The translations under genes and the position numbers were made by a program. Positions 21,347 to 34,999 of a stretch of DNA of 64,000 bases are shown here, one piece after another. The DNA comes from Agapanthus africanus. Lineage: Eukaryota > Streptophyta > Magnoliopsida > Asparagales > Amaryllidaceae. The stretch lies in contig CM057344.1 of assembly GCA_030015575.1 (NCBI GenBank), positions 189,303,044 to 189,367,043 on the forward strand. The letters run 5' to 3'. The notes below the pieces were generated by a model. The model ran no database searches. It worked only from the letters and a program-made list of their open reading frames with translations, and was not told where the DNA came from. The number at the start of each line of letters is the position of its first letter. Positions within the stretch are counted from its first letter, which is position 1.

Positions 21347-22628
21347 CATGGTGCAGCAACCCTATTGTGTAGTGACATGGTAATTATCGATGATGAAGTG
21401 TGTGAGCCGGCAGATCTTTGTGCGTGTAACATACGCATCATCGATAATGGTGCAAGTGTACTAGCACAGGTATAAGCAATGCGATGGAAATAATATGAAT
21501 GCAGCATAAGGTAAATCATCAGCTAAAAGCTAAAAGCTATCAGGTATACGTAACTATCATATGTCCGAGTCGGTGAATCTATCAATCGGCATCTAGCCTC
21601 ACAGCATCACGTATGGTATAATACATCGTACAGCATCCTCTAGTCAAGGGTATGGATCAAACATCAAGTCAAACTCATCTCGTAGGGAAAATCATCGTAC
21701 GGCGGCATCAGACCAATAGGGAACCTATCATCCCATAAGACAAATGAGGGTACGGCCTAATATCACGCACGGCCTATCATTCAAGATTCACAACATTATA
21801 TATATATAAATATATATATATATACCTATGTCCCAGGTCACATCCCCAATAATCTCATATCAGGGGACCGGCACGGTATAAATCATCTCGATCGACTCGC
21901 ATCCGTATACCAACATATCATCATATCATCATATCATCATATCCGTCTTATATTCCTTCATCGCATTTGTATCACACATCAAATCGAATTTACATAAACA
22001 TTCTATCTCTATTAAGTATAAGTATCTAATCTAACAAACACACCCGAACCATACAATCAGATTTTTAAAGAAGTGAATCGTAGTTTTGAAAATATGGGTT
22101 ACGGTGTTTTTAAGGAAAAGCTATCATTTGAAAATCCGTAACATCCCTCAAGGTATATGTTTAAAAGATACATACGATTCTTCGGTTTAGAATAAGGTAT
22201 GGTTCGGATGACGCATCTACATCGACTATCTATTCCTACAGTACCCTAAACGGCAATATCGCTAAACGTCATCCTATGATAGTCGTAACATATCATTCTA
22301 ACTATCCTCTAGTTTCTAATAAGGTTTCATAGCTATCTCCATTCTAATCCTAGTTTCCTAATCTAGGTTTTCTTAACCACATTCTATAAAACATTTTCCA
22401 TCAAAGCTTTGCGGGGGTGCTATACGCCATCCACCCGACTTCCCCGGTAGATATAGATCTACTCACCGTAGTCTTCGCTCGCCGGAGTCGATGACGCCTC
22501 GCTTCGTTGCTTCGGAATCCGCGCGAAGGTACCTACAATAACAACACATATCGCAACACTATTAAAATCGAGTTCTAAAATCCAAAACGGCACTTGCATT
22601 GCTCGTATGTTAGAACCTATAGCATATG
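21347..22628 (-). mobile_element. Old reverse Gypsy LTR, inner part
   Basis: Continuation of the LTR that starts at 8503. The block around 22440-22500 ('tctactcaccgtagtcttcg') resembles the reverse complement of the G1 LTR near 23880-23950 ('gacttcggacgc', 'ggtgagtagattta'). Simple repeats lie at 21794-21826 (AT-rich) and 21915-21942 (atatcatc repeated). No gene is visible. Confidence 0.6.
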
Positions 22629-24118
22629 TGTAACGTTTTAGAAATCGTTATGCGAATTGTTCCGTTTTAGGGTTAAATTGTCGGTATTTTCCGTTTTAAC
22701 CCGACTGTGTTCAAACGACTATATAGACTTGCCAGCACCTAGTTTAGATAAAATAAAGATAGTGCACAAGCTTTGGGGGTATATGGGACGTTTTGGTTCA
22801 ATTAGAATTTTTTCCCAATTTTAATATTATTTTAATGCGGTATTCACATTTTGGGAAATTTCTCTTAAGCGATCTTTTCAACATTTATGTTTGTGTTAAT
22901 TCAACCCTTCTCTTAATATCTAGATCTTTGTGTTGACTAAAGGATTAATAGGTTTAAGATTAAAGAAAAAAGAAAAGAATTGCAAGAGGTGCATGAATGT
23001 GCATGTGAATGCATTTATTACATTTAATGCTAGAATTAGCTACAAACTCCACACAATTTCCTCACCTCCTTCATTTTGGCCGAGCTCCTCCCTCTCTCTT
23101 CTGCCTTTGATCTTTCTTTCTCCATTTGCAACAATTTCAAAGCTCATAAATCCCCAAAATTCCGAAAATATATCACAAAAATACTACAAGTCTTGGTTTT
23201 TGCTTATTGATCACTTGGAGCTTGGAAAGCTTGGATCTTGGGAGCAAGGATTGTTAGGTATAATCCCTAATCTGTTAATTTAGAGTTTTTATGTTGTGTA
23301 GCTCGTTGGTTATTGTTTAGAACACGTTAGATATTGATTCGTGAAATATCGTATTTTTTAGTGTCTTTTAGAGCCTCTGTGAACTTCTGTGACCTACGAT
23401 TTTTACAGAAAATTCAAACAAAATTATAGTGATGTACTAGTTAACCTAAGACACCACCTGGGACATGCGGACCGCCCCACCGGAATGGGCCGGCGACCAT
23501 TTGGCAAATTCCGGCAACGCCGGCTATGTAGGGAGGTGCTGGGGTTTGGCTTTTATGGGTAGTTGTCTGCTGTTGGTTAGGGGTGTTTGGTACTGTTTAC
23601 TTTTTTAGTAATTGCAGTATGAAAAATCTGGAATCGTTTACCTATAATCTAGTGTTTTGAATCCGCATGTTACGTAATCCGACACGAATCGTGATCTGAT
23701 GCAGCTGCTGTACTCAGTTTGGTTTAGTAGTGTCACAACGCACGTTAGCCACTAGACGGAGACTTGTGAGTTAGTTTAGTGTTGGAGCATCGTTTAAAGT
23801 GTAGTTTTACGTTATATTAGTCGATTCTGAGATGTTTGCACTATTTATGTGTTTGTGAATTTATAGCGTCGCAAGCGGGGACTTCGGACGCTTCGAACAA
23901 AGGGAAGCAGGTAGTCGGATTTTCATAGCTGGAGAACATTGGTGAGTAGATTTAACATCTACGGGAAAATCGCCCGTATGGCGTTATGCGTCGGTCTGTT
24001 ATTCCTTGACTCGTACCTTTAGATATAACACATTACTGACGGTTCCTGTTGCACGAGCACTAATTGTATGCTACACCCACATCGTCAGTAATTGCCATGA
24101 CACGCATAAACCCCCTAC

Positions 24119-24375
24119 ATACGTGATATGTTAGTGGATAGGGATAGTGGAGGTAGTAAATCTTATTCCATTGTGCATATGAAATATTGTGGACACATAC
24201 ATACGTGATATTGCATTGGGCAGGGATAGTTGAGGTAGTGAACCTTAATCCATTTCACGTGTACCCTACTATAGCTACTTGTACATCTTGCATATATATT
24301 GACATGTACACCCACATAATCTATTACAGCTACATGTACATCATGCACACATATTGTCATGTACACCGCATATTT
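24119..24375. repeat. Tandem repeats in G1 LTR (82-bp and 54-bp periods)
   Basis: 'acgtgatat...agggatag' blocks begin at 24121 and 24203, 82 bases apart. 'gctacttgtacatc' at 24275 recurs as 'gctacatgtacatc' at 24329, 54 bases apart. The same blocks are visible in the 3' LTR after 63790. Confidence 0.75.
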
Positions 24376-25280
24376 TCTCTATAGTTGTATGTACCCTAAG
24401 TGGTATTGTTTTGATATGTGCTATTGAGTTGTTGATCATTGCGCTTATGAAATGCATTATACATACTTGCTTACATGTAGATACTTAAACCTTGCTACAC
24501 TTACATGTACACCATATATGATGCTGCACTTGTTTTTGTTGGAGGATTTTGGAAACCGCAAGATATATTTTAAAGATGAATTCATTTAAAAGAGCGGATT
24601 TCCCTTGATATGCTCATATTGTTGTTTTATGTTGCATATATCAGTTTTTCATGGATTTACGCATTGAGATATGGATTTCATATGATTTATGGATTTGAGA
24701 ACCGTGGGGGTATTTCAAGAAAAATATGTATTGTTTGAAAACCCGGTTTCTCTTGATATGATATTTCCGTGCGTCCACCATGTGATTTCTCGGTTCTGAG
24801 ATTTGAAATGTGATAAACGATTCGAGGAGCAGGAGGCACTGTCTGCGGGTACATGGTGGACCCGGTATGGTATCCCGAGGCGAGTGGTGATTTCGTGGTG
24901 TAGACGATAAGCCTGGCGGTGGGACCACTACCTACCGGTGATAGTATTTGGACTCGGCAGTTATCATGGAGATACCGACCGAAGTGAGGTATGACATATC
25001 GTCAGGGCCAGTGGTGGTGATGGTGCCTGAGTTATGGGGATTTACGTGTCGATGCTAGACACGGGTTTTCATGATGTTTCGGGTGTCGATGTTAGACACT
25101 CAGGTTCCATGAGACTTACAGGATGTGAGGGCAGATCTGAGGATGTGGTGCCTGAGGATTTGGGATTTGATGTGTCAGTGAGGGACACTGGTGTTTTTCC
25201 ATGCTGATGATTTTGCGTGAAATTTTATATTATATCATCCCACACTCAGGATTATGTTGTTATGCATTGCTTCATGTAAT

Positions 25281-25285
25281 TGTAG
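25281..25285. other. C1 target-site duplication (left), TGTAG
   Basis: It matches 56557-56561 on the far side of C1, 31 kb away. This shows that the two outer LTRs belong to one insertion. Confidence 0.93.
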
Positions 25286-27502
25286 TGTAGGGTTATTAGA
25301 CACACTCAAGAGGTTCCACAAGGCATCAACCATGCCAAATTAAAAAATTTCGGTTCCGAGAAACCCTAAACTAGATCGTTAACTAGAGATTAGACGAAAA
25401 ACGAGCAAGTAAACAACTTTATTGCTAAGTGAAAGGGATTACAACCTTTGTAGATCCGGTCCTCCACTTCTTTAGCTCCGTGTTGACTTCCCTCCGCTGC
25501 GATCATCGGGATCCCGGACTCTAGCAATGGTTTCGTCGGAGAAATGATCGGGCTAGGTCATTGACTTCGAGGTCGAAGATGATCTACGTCGGGGAGACTC
25601 AAACTCAAGTTATTCCTTCACTTGGTCAAAAACATTGTGAAGAGAACACCCTATACTACATGGCAAGTGGTAGAAGATGGAGAAACAGGAAGTGGGTTCA
25701 ATTTAGAATTGGATTTCTCACTCTTTTTCTCATGGCACCATTGGAGCTCTCAAGCTTTTGTGAGCTTGATGAAGATGAAGAAGAAGAAAAGAAGCATATC
25801 AATTAAAAGAATAATATGAATACTTATCCTTTTAATCATGGCACCATGGTTGAGTTAAGCCCTCATGCTTAACTCATGTAGAGATTTAACCATAGCATAA
25901 GGTTAAGGGTTGGGTTAGCTAATATCTTAAACAAATGACAAAGAGAGTTGACTTTGTCAATGTTCATCAAGCTTCATGAAGCTTGATAACTTTGACCAAA
26001 GTCACACTCTTTGTTATATGCTTAGGAAAATAGTAAACCCTAATCTAACCTTGATTTGGTTCAAGTCTCATACACACAACTTGTTTGTATCATCAAGCAT
26101 GATACAAACATGTACACTTGCATATATCACATATAAACAATGTGCACATTCAAGTGAGAAAATCAATCTTAAGTGAACCAATAATAGTTAATGTAAAGTA
26201 ATATATCAAATATATAATTATACATTAAATCATTAAATCAACACTTGATTTAACGATCCGGTCATATCGCATATAACCGAACAATATCAAGTGTATCAAT
26301 GTATCGAATCAACACTTGATTCGGTAACCCGGCTATATCACATATAACCAACCGATGATACAAATCGCGAGAATAGAATACAGTATCACATACTGGTATT
26401 ATTCTCGGTCCCGCACATATCTCATATACGCTCCTATTTCGTTTCGCTTGAGCCAGGAAACCCCTGTGTAGGACTCTAAAGACTCGTCAATACGCCGGCA
26501 GTAGGTAATGATCATATCAAACACCCACAAGCCGCAAGCGGTCTGCTAAACGTAACGGCCACCCGGGTATTGAGCGATCAGAAGATCAACGAGCAAGCCC
26601 GCTCACACTCCTGTGAATCCAATCAGTAACACTACCGTACAGTCCGGTCTGTTCGTCTGATATGTCGCATATCTTGTCTAGGGGTGGTAAACGTCAGACC
26701 CCAATAACTCGAAAAGTCGTGTCGATATGAGGCTCATAACGGGTTGAAAAACTACTGGTAACACTTACCAGTAAATCCCTAAAGCAGCCTTGGCCAAGGA
26801 CTTCCTGTTATAGCCAATCGAGCACTGCGCAACATCAACTCCCTATACCGGGAGAGACGAAACCCCTCCTATCGCTCATTGCCTCCATGTGACTCGAGAC
26901 TGTACCCAAAAACCACCATTTTGCATGCCTTCTTGGACGTGGTAAGGTGGAAATCAAAGCACAGTGGGAATCACACAAGACTCTATGACGATCTCGGGTC
27001 TACAGACTAACCTGCACCAGTGTCACCAGAGAACTGCCATCTGACGTAATGTATAATACCATCTGGGAGTTCTCGGCGAGTCCGTCCAGTGTACCCACTC
27101 TCCACTGAGCACCCATATATCATCTCTGATGTCAAACACCAATGGATATGGGATCATCCATCACCCATCTATATGGGTCGAGAAGGTACACGCTAGTTTA
27201 CTCTGGTATATCGATGCCCCGTCTCGATACGCCCACGACTAGGGACTTTGAACGATGTACTTATGGACTACCATGTCCCCACTAGTATGATCCACATCAT
27301 AGTCCAGGTAGTCAAGTACACATCCTAAGGGCTTTACCAACATGTAACAGAAAGACAATCAGTGTACACGTTAAGGTAAAGAGTAACCAGATAGCATACT
27401 ATCATATCGAGCAAGAAAGTCATCCCTATATATGTCCAAGCATCCACTACAATATACATCCTATTTATAGTAATGGCCTCTAGGGCATACATATAACTAA
27501 CA
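25286..27502 (-). mobile_element. C1 3' LTR
   Basis: 2217 bp on the minus strand, from TGTAGGGTTATTAGACACAC to ...ATACATATAACTAACA, followed by the reverse polypurine tract at 27503-27518. Confidence 0.92.
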
Positions 27503-27518
27503 ATCTCCCACTTGTACT

Positions 27519-27843
27519 AGGGCCATCTGATAGCAGTGGTTGTAGTATCTCATACTCAAACATCCCATAAAAGTCTCTGTCTGGGAAAAGGCCTTTGTGA
27601 GTGGATCCGCCGTGTCGTCCTCTGAGTCTACTCTCCTAACCTTGATCCCCTGGAGATCAACCATCTCCACGATCAGGTGATACTGCCTAAGAATATGTCT
27701 GGATCACTGATGGGACGGGCGTTCCTAGGCATAAGCCACACCTCCATTGTGATACAATGGGAGGAACGAAGTTCATCTCATGAACTAATATACACCCAGA
27801 CTTCCTCTTTGGTAGCATCTTTGGTAATGATATATCTTGCCTT
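27519..27843 (-). pseudogene. C1 pol remnant, RNase H end
   Basis: A reverse-strand RNase H-like end of Copia pol, matching 18340-18660 of C4. It is cut off from the rest of C1 by the C2 insertion at 27849. The intact arrangement of this site can be seen in C2 itself near 30396 ('gcctttatcgtctagtatgcc'). Fossil. Confidence 0.8.
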
Positions 27844-27848
27844 TAATC
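27844..27848. other. C2 target-site duplication (left), TAATC
   Basis: It matches 48594-48598 after the far end of C2. Confidence 0.92.
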
Positions 27849-30059
27849 TATAGGGTTCCTAGGCACACTAATTAGGTCTCACAAGGCATCAACCATGCCA
27901 ATTTCAAATTTTACAAGTGCCGAGAAACCCTAATACGGATCGTTAACTAGAATTTTAGGCGAAACATGCAACTAGTTAGAAACTTAACTAAGTGAACGGA
28001 AATACAACCTTTGTAGATCCGGTACTCCACCTCCATAGCTCCATGATGAAGTCCCCTTGCTGTCCAAATTGAATCCCGGGCTCTAGCATCGGCTTCATCG
28101 GAGAAATGGGCGGGCTAGGTCGTCGACTTCGATGCCCAAGATGATCTACGTCGAGGCAACACTAGATCAAGCTCCAACTTCACCAAGTCCAGAAACTTGT
28201 GAAGAAAACAGCCTATACTACTTGGCAAGTGGTAGAGGATGAAGAAATAGGAAGTGGGTTCACTTTAGAATTGGATTTCTCACTCTTTTACTCAAGATGC
28301 CATTAAAGCTAGTGAGCTTTCTTCTTGAAGATGAAGAAGAAGAAGAAGATAGAATATGATAAGTTAATTTTAATAGAAAATAAAAATCAATTCTTATCAT
28401 ATACAAACCATGGTTAAGTGTAGAGAATGAATCATGGTTAAGTGGAATGGTTAGGGTTAAGCATGAGACAAAAGTGGTCAAACTTTCAACACTTCATGAA
28501 GCTTGATGAAAGATACAAAGAAAGCCACCATATCAATTTATCCTTCTAATTTCCAAAAAAAATAAATAAATGAATGAATGAACAAGCAAAACCCTAATCA
28601 TCAATTTAACCATGGTTTAGTTCTTTACACTTAACCAAATAAGCATGTATCATCAAACATGATACAATCATGTGCACAAAAGTATATCACATATACAACT
28701 TGCACAATTCAAGTGAGAAAATCCTTTTAAAGTGAACCAATACTAGTTAATGCAAAGTAATATATCAAATATATAATTATACATTAAATCATTAAATCAA
28801 CACTTGATTCAATGATCCGGTCATGTCGCACATAACCGACTAGTATCCAATGTATCGACTTATCGAATCAATCTTCGATTCGATAACTAGGTTATATCGC
28901 ATACAACCTTATCGATACATTCATCGCGAGAATAGAATACGGTATCACATACATGCATTATTCTCGGTCCCGCACATATCTCATATGCGCTCCTATTTCG
29001 TTTCGCTTGAGCCAGGAAACCTCTGTGTAGGACTCTAAAGACTCGTCAATACGCCGGCAGCAGGTGATGATCATATCAAACACCCACAAGCCGCAAGCGG
29101 TCTGCTAAACGTAACGGCCACCCAGGTATTGAGCGATCAGAAGATCGACGAGCAAGCCCGCTCATACTCCTGTGAATCCAACCAGTAACACTTACCGTAC
29201 AGTCCGGTCTAGTCATCTGATATGTCGCTTATCTCGCCTAGGGGTGGTAAACGTCAGACCCCAACAGCTCGATAAGTCGTGTCAATATGAGGTCTATAAC
29301 AGTTCGAGAAACTACTGGTAACACTTACCAGTAAATCTCAGCAACCATGGCCAGGGATTTCCAGTTATAGCCAATCGAACACAGCGCAACATCAACTCCC
29401 TATACCGGGAGAGACGAATCCCCTCCTATCGCTCATTGCCTCCATGTGATTCAGGACTGTACCCAAAAGCCACCATTTTGCACGCCCTCTTGGACGTGGT
29501 AAGGTGGAAATCAAAGCACAGTTGGAACCACACAAGACTCTATGACGATCTCGGGTCAACAGACTACTCTGTACTAGTGTCACCAGAGAACTGCCATCTG
29601 ACGTAAGGTATAATACCATCTGGGAGTTCTCGGCGAGTCCGTCCAGTGTACCCAGTCTCTACTGAGCACCCGTATATCATCTCTGATGTCAAACACCAAT
29701 GGATATGGGATCATCCATCGCCCATCTGTATGGGTCGAGAAGGTATACGCTAGTCTACTCTGGTATATCGATGCCCCGTCTCGATATACCCACGACTAGG
29801 GACCTTGAAGGATGTACTTATGGACTACCATGTCCCCAATAGTATGATCCGCATCATAGTCCTGGTAGTCAAGTACTCATTCTAAGGGCTTTACCAACAT
29901 GTAACAAAGAGACAATCAGTGTACACGTTAAGGTAAAGCGCAACCAGATAGCATACTATCATGTCGAGCAAGAAAGTCCTCCCTATATATGTCCAAGCAT
30001 CCACTACAATATACATCCTATGTATAGTAATGGCCTCTAGGGCATACATATAACTAACA
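27849..30059 (-). mobile_element. C2 3' LTR
   Basis: A full-length reverse LTR followed by the reverse polypurine tract (atctcccacttgcact, 30060-30075). The dyad train is at about 28785-28905. Confidence 0.92.
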
Positions 30060-30075
30060 ATCTCCCACTTGCACT

Positions 30076-32543
30076 AGGGCCATCTGATAGCAGTGGTTGT
30101 AGTATCTCATACTCAACCATCTCATAAAAATCTCTCTCTGGGAAAAGGCCTTTGTGAGTGGATCCGCCGTGTTGTCCTCTGAGTCTACTCTCCTAATCTC
30201 GATCACCCTGGAGATCAACCATCTCCATGATCAGGTGATACTGCCTTAGAATTTGTCTGGATCACTGATGGGACGGACGTTCCTTGGCGTAAGCCATAAC
30301 TCCATTGTCACATAATGGGAGGAACTAAGTTCATCTCATGAACAAATATACATCCAGACTGCCTCTTTGTTAGCATCTTAATTAGCGATGTATCGAGCCT
30401 TTATCGTCTAGTATGCCACGGTATCTAGCTTGGAACTCTTCCAACATACCGTCCCTTTACTGAGGGTAAAGACAATGCCTGTGACTGACTTTCAATCGTA
30501 GTTATCACCCTGGAACCCTTCCAGTGATTTCCCCAGGATCGGTTGATACCATCTCACTACAACTAGTGAGAATCCTAACATCCAATTAGATCTATCTCAT
30601 AGATCCAAAACCCAGGATTTAGGAGGTATCACTTTGATTCTATATGGAGAATCATTGTGATAAGCGGAGATTGACCGAGCGTAGCATAGGAAACTCCTTC
30701 CCTTTCAAGAGTATGTCATCCACGTACTCTACGAGGATCGTCACTATACTCCCTACTACCTTTTTGTTTATACAAGGTTCATCTACCATTTTGATGATGT
30801 CAAATTCTTTGACTAACACATCAAAACAGATGTTCCAACTTCGCGATACCTGCTTTATCCTATAAAGCATCTTGTACACGTTTCCGCTGCTCCCACTGTC
30901 TACGAAGCCCTCTGACTGTGTACTTATAGACTATCTCTTCTAATTCTTTATTTAGAAAAGCAGTGGTGACACCCAACCGCCAGATATCGTAGTCATGGTA
31001 TGCAGCCGTAGCAAGTAGGATCTGGATGGACTTAAGCATAGCCACTTGAAAAGGTTTCATCATTATCCACGCCTGGTCGATGACGAAAAACTTTAACAAG
31101 TCTAGCTTTGAAAGTCTCAACTTTTCCATCTACACCAAGTAATCGTCTCAAGATATACTTGCTCCTGATGGGGATTTAACCCTTCAGATATAGCAACCAA
31201 AGTCCATACTTTGTTGGTGTATAAGGATTCCATCTCAGATCTTTAAGCATCCAGCCATTCTTACAGAGTCCCACTCCTGATGGCCAGCTCGAAACTAGTT
31301 GGGTCATCTTCTCATGATGCAATCCTCTCTCCTACTGTCATAGAGTAACCGAAGTATCTCTCAGGCGGGTGAGGAACCTCACTAGATCGGCGGAGAGGCT
31401 GAGGTTCGTTGGTAACTATTGAATCCTTTGGTTCTATCAAATCATCAGCCGCAGTTTGTATAACTGGAACATTTCCAGTTCTACATAACTGACTTTGCCT
31501 CGAGCTTGTCCGGATTTTGCTTTTAGACATAGCCCGGACAACCCCAAATCTTAACTAACTTAAGATATGGGCTCTTCTCTTATCATATCACATATGAAAT
31601 GGTAGGCAACTGATTTGATTTGAACCCTATTTAATAGGTATGCAGCTTCTCAAGTGCATAACTCCCAAAAAGGAAATAGGTATCTCAGAAGTACTCATCA
31701 TAGAGCACACCATATCGAATAGGGTGCAATTGCTCCGCCCCGATATACCATCGTGCTATGGTGTATACGGAGGAGTAATGCTGAGAGAGAATCTCATTCT
31801 CCTTTAGAAAAGTCCAAGAATTTCGTGCTCAAGTATTCTCCTCCTGGATCTCATCATAGGACATAATACTTATACCCGTATTTTGGTTCTCTACTTCTAA
31901 CTTATATTCTGTGAATATCTCAAAAGGTTCGGACTTGTGTTTCAACAAGAACATATGTCTGAATCTAAAGAGATTATCAGAGAATGTAATGAAGTACTAG
32001 GAACCGGTCTTGGCATGTGTAGACAGGGGACCTTACATACATCAACATGTATCATCCCAAGAGTTCACTAACTCTTTCTCTGTTTCCAATAAACGGAGCT
32101 ATGGTCATTTTATCTCTGTGACATGACTGGCAAGTTTCACAAGATGTAAATTTAAACTGATTTAAATATGCATCTAAAATGTAACTTCAGCCAGTCGGAT
32201 CGCATTGATATGACCTAGTCTACAATGCCTATAGAAGGATTCATTCATTTCTGAACTCTTCCTCTTGTGTGTGTTCCGTATACTAAAGAACTGTAGTTTG
32301 ATTTAGAACATCAACGCTTTTAGATAACGTGCCTGAACCGATCAACTTTTGATATAGGAAATGTTTAAAACATTATCCAATTATACAAAATTTTATCATT
32401 TCTTTACTAATAAAGAGATTGATATGATTTTGTATATCGGGTTCGGTATCTAATAACATTCGTTCAGAATCAATGTATTTGGAATGCACGGTGACAGTGA
32501 CCAACAGACTTGGCTGCAACACTTGCCCCGTTTTCTGCCTCAT
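30076..32543 (-). pseudogene. C2 pol remnants (RNase H, RT, integrase)
   Basis: On the minus strand, RT wording QVSRSWNICFD and YVDDILL falls within 30652-30879. The upstream RT part with EKLRLSKLDLLKFFVIDQAW is at 30860-31129. The PLRRSSEVPHPPERYFGY linker is within 31312-31530, and integrase-like sequence with the zinc-binding part reaches to about 32250. The layout equals that of C4. The remainder of C2's coding part resumes at 42915 beyond C3. It is a broken fossil. Confidence 0.83.
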
Positions 32544-32548
32544 GAAAC
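32544..32548. other. C3 target-site duplication (left), GAAAC
   Basis: It matches 42910-42914. The unoccupied version of the site is visible in C1 near 50864-50880 ('tcatgaaacatataaccc'). Confidence 0.95.
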
Positions 32549-34752
32549 TGTTAGTTATATGTATGCCCTAGAGGCCATTACTGTACATAGGATGTATATT
32601 GTAGTGGATGCTGGGACATATATAGGGAGGACTTTCTTGCTCGACATGATAGTATGCTATCTGGTTGAACTTTACCTAAACGTGTATACTGATTGTCTCT
32701 CTGTTACATGTTGGTAAAGCCCTTAGGATGTGTGCTTGACTACCTGGACTATGATGCGGATCATACTAGTGGGGACATGGTAGTCCATAAGTACATCCTT
32801 CAAAGTCCCTAGTCGTGGGTGTATCGAGACGGGGCATCGATATACCAGAGTAGACTAGCGTATACCTTCTCGACCCATACAGATGGGCGATGGATGATCC
32901 CATATCCATTGGTGTTTGACATCGGAGATGATATACGGGTGCTCAGTGGAGACTAGGTACACTGGACGGACTCGCCGAGAACTCCCAGATGGTATTATAC
33001 CTCACGTCAGATGGCAGTTCTCTGGTGACACTGGTACAGAGTAGTCTGTTGACCCGAGATCGTCATAGAGTCTTGTGTGGTTCCCACTGTGCTTTGACTT
33101 CCATCTTACCACGTCCAAGAGGGCGTGCAAAACGGTGGTTTTTGGGTACAGTCCCGAATCACATGGAGGCAATGAGCGATAGGAGGGGATTCGTCTCTCC
33201 CGGTATAGGGGGTTGATGTTGCGCTGTGTTCGATTGGCTATAACAGGAAATCCCTGGCCAGGGTTGCTGAGATTTACTGGTAAGTGTTACCAGTAGTTTC
33301 TCGAACAGTTATAGACCTCATATCGACACGACTTATCGAGCTATTGGGGTCTGACGTTTACCACCCGTAGGCGAGATATGCGATATATCAAACGATCAGA
33401 CCGGACTGTACGGTAATGTTACTGGTCGGATTCACTGGAGTGTGAGCGGGCTTGCTCGTCGATCTTCAGATCGCTCAATACCCGGGTGGCCGTTACGTTT
33501 AGCAGACCGCTTGCGGCTTGTGGGTGTTTGATATGATCATCATCTGCTGCCGGCGTATTGACGAGTCTTTAGAGTCCTACACAGAGGTTTCCTGGCTCAA
33601 GCGAAACGAAATAGGAGCGCATATGAGATATGTGCGGGACCGAGAATAATGCGTGTATGTGATACCGTATTCCATTCTCGCGATGAATGTATCGAATGGT
33701 TTTATGCGATATAACCTAGTTATCGATTCAAGCGTAGATTCTATAAGCCGATACATTGTATACTAGTCGGTTGTGTGCGACATGACCGGATCATTGAATC
33801 AAGTGTTGATTTAATGATTTAATGTATAATTATATATTTGATATATTACTTTGCATTAACTAGTAATGGTTCACTCTAAATGGATTTTCTCACTTGGATT
33901 GTGCAAGTTGTATATGTGATATACTTTTATGCACATGTTTGTATCATGTTTGATGATGCATATTAACTTGGTTAAGTGTAAAGATTAAACCATGGTTTAC
34001 TTAATCATTAGGGTTTTGATTATATTATTCATTTATTTATATATTCATTTTGGAAATTATTTAAGGATGGTGGCTTATTTTGTTTTATGTTGAAGTTTCT
34101 TGAAGGTTTGATAAAGTCAACCATTCTTATCTCATCCTTAACCCTAACCATTCCAACTAACCTTGGTTTAATCTCTACACTTGACCATGGTTTAGATTAT
34201 GATAAGTTTTGATTTTTCTTTTCATTTTAATTAACTTATCATAACTCTTTCATCTTCTTCTTCATCTTCTTCTTTGAAGAAGCTTGATTTCATCAATGGT
34301 GATTGATGATTAAGAGTGAGAAATCCATTTCTAAAGTCTACCCACTTCCTATTTCTTCATCCTCTACCTCTTGCCAAGTAGTAGAGTGTGTTTACTTCAC
34401 AAGTTTCATGACTTGGTGAAGTTGTGAGCTTGATCTAGCGATGCCTCGACGTAGATCATCTTCGGCATGGACATCGACGACCTAGCTTGCCCATTCTCCG
34501 ACGAAGCCGACGCTAGAGCCCGGATTTGATTTGGACAGCGGAGAGGACCTCATCTCGGAGCCGTGGAGGTGGAGGACCGGATCTACAAAGGTTGTATTTC
34601 TGTATCTCTTAGTTAATTGTTAACTAGATTGTTTTTCGCCTAGAATTCTAGCCAACGATCCGTAGTCGGGTTTCTCGGCACCGAGATTTTTTTTTGAAAT
34701 TGGCATGTTCGATGCCTTGTGAGACCTCACTAGTGTGCCTAGGGACCCTACA
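32549..34752 (+). mobile_element. C3 5' LTR
   Basis: TGTTAGTTATATGTATGCCC to ...AGGGACCCTACA. The dyad train is at 33697-33820. Confidence 0.94.
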
Positions 34753-34753
34753 G

Positions 34754-34765
34754 TGGTATCAGAGC
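34754..34765 (+). other. C3 primer-binding site
   Basis: TGGTATCAGAGC, as in C4; complementary to initiator Met tRNA. Confidence 0.95.
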
Positions 34766-34951
34766 CTAGCTAGAGCCTTAGGCGAAGTCTAGACGGATTT
34801 TGAACTCCGAACGAACCCGAAATCCTAACACACCCATGCTCTCTGTCCAATTTTCAAAAACAGGGATTTTTTAGTATTAAAAATATGCAGAAAAACATGC
34901 AGGAAAATCTAAGAGTAACTGTGCAATTCGTAGCCCTAATTCAATTAAAGA

Positions 34952-34999
34952 GCCGCGCTTCCGCGGCACGAGCATGGCTCGTGCGGCGGAAGCGCGGCC
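34952..34999 (+). other. C3 GC-rich leader hairpin
   Basis: GCCGCGCTTCCGCGGCACGA followed by GC-ATG-GC and its complement through TCGTGCGGCGGAAGCGCGGC. The arms are about 22 bases with two mismatches, and the apical loop is the three bases ATG. It is the most complete version of this hairpin in the window. Confidence 0.88.

Larger units (their letters stand above)
8503..22628 (-). mobile_element. Old reverse Gypsy LTR, split by Copia C4 and by G1
   Basis: The LTR pieces are 8503-10494 and 20910-22628. The first starts TGTCACGACCCGA. The block at about 9480-10140 is the reverse counterpart of 24540-25200 in the G1 LTR, including the 'gtgtctagcatcgacac' block. The second piece ends abruptly at 22628, where G1 starts with TGTAACG. 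No complementary CGTTACA terminus is present, so G1 appears to have landed inside this LTR, whose remainder should lie beyond the window. It is a Tekay/Del-like relative of G1, clearly diverged from it. Confidence 0.75.

Noticed and set aside
20857-21372. 171-codon frame and others on both strands over the minisatellite
   Set aside because: A 60-bp unit without stops in several frames gives long frames on both strands; there is no sign of selection for protein.
22930-23283. 117-codon frame before a splice-donor-like AG|GTATAA in the G1 LTR
   Set aside because: It lies wholly in the LTR, is not kept in the other LTR and has no recognisable domain. A host gene is not supported.
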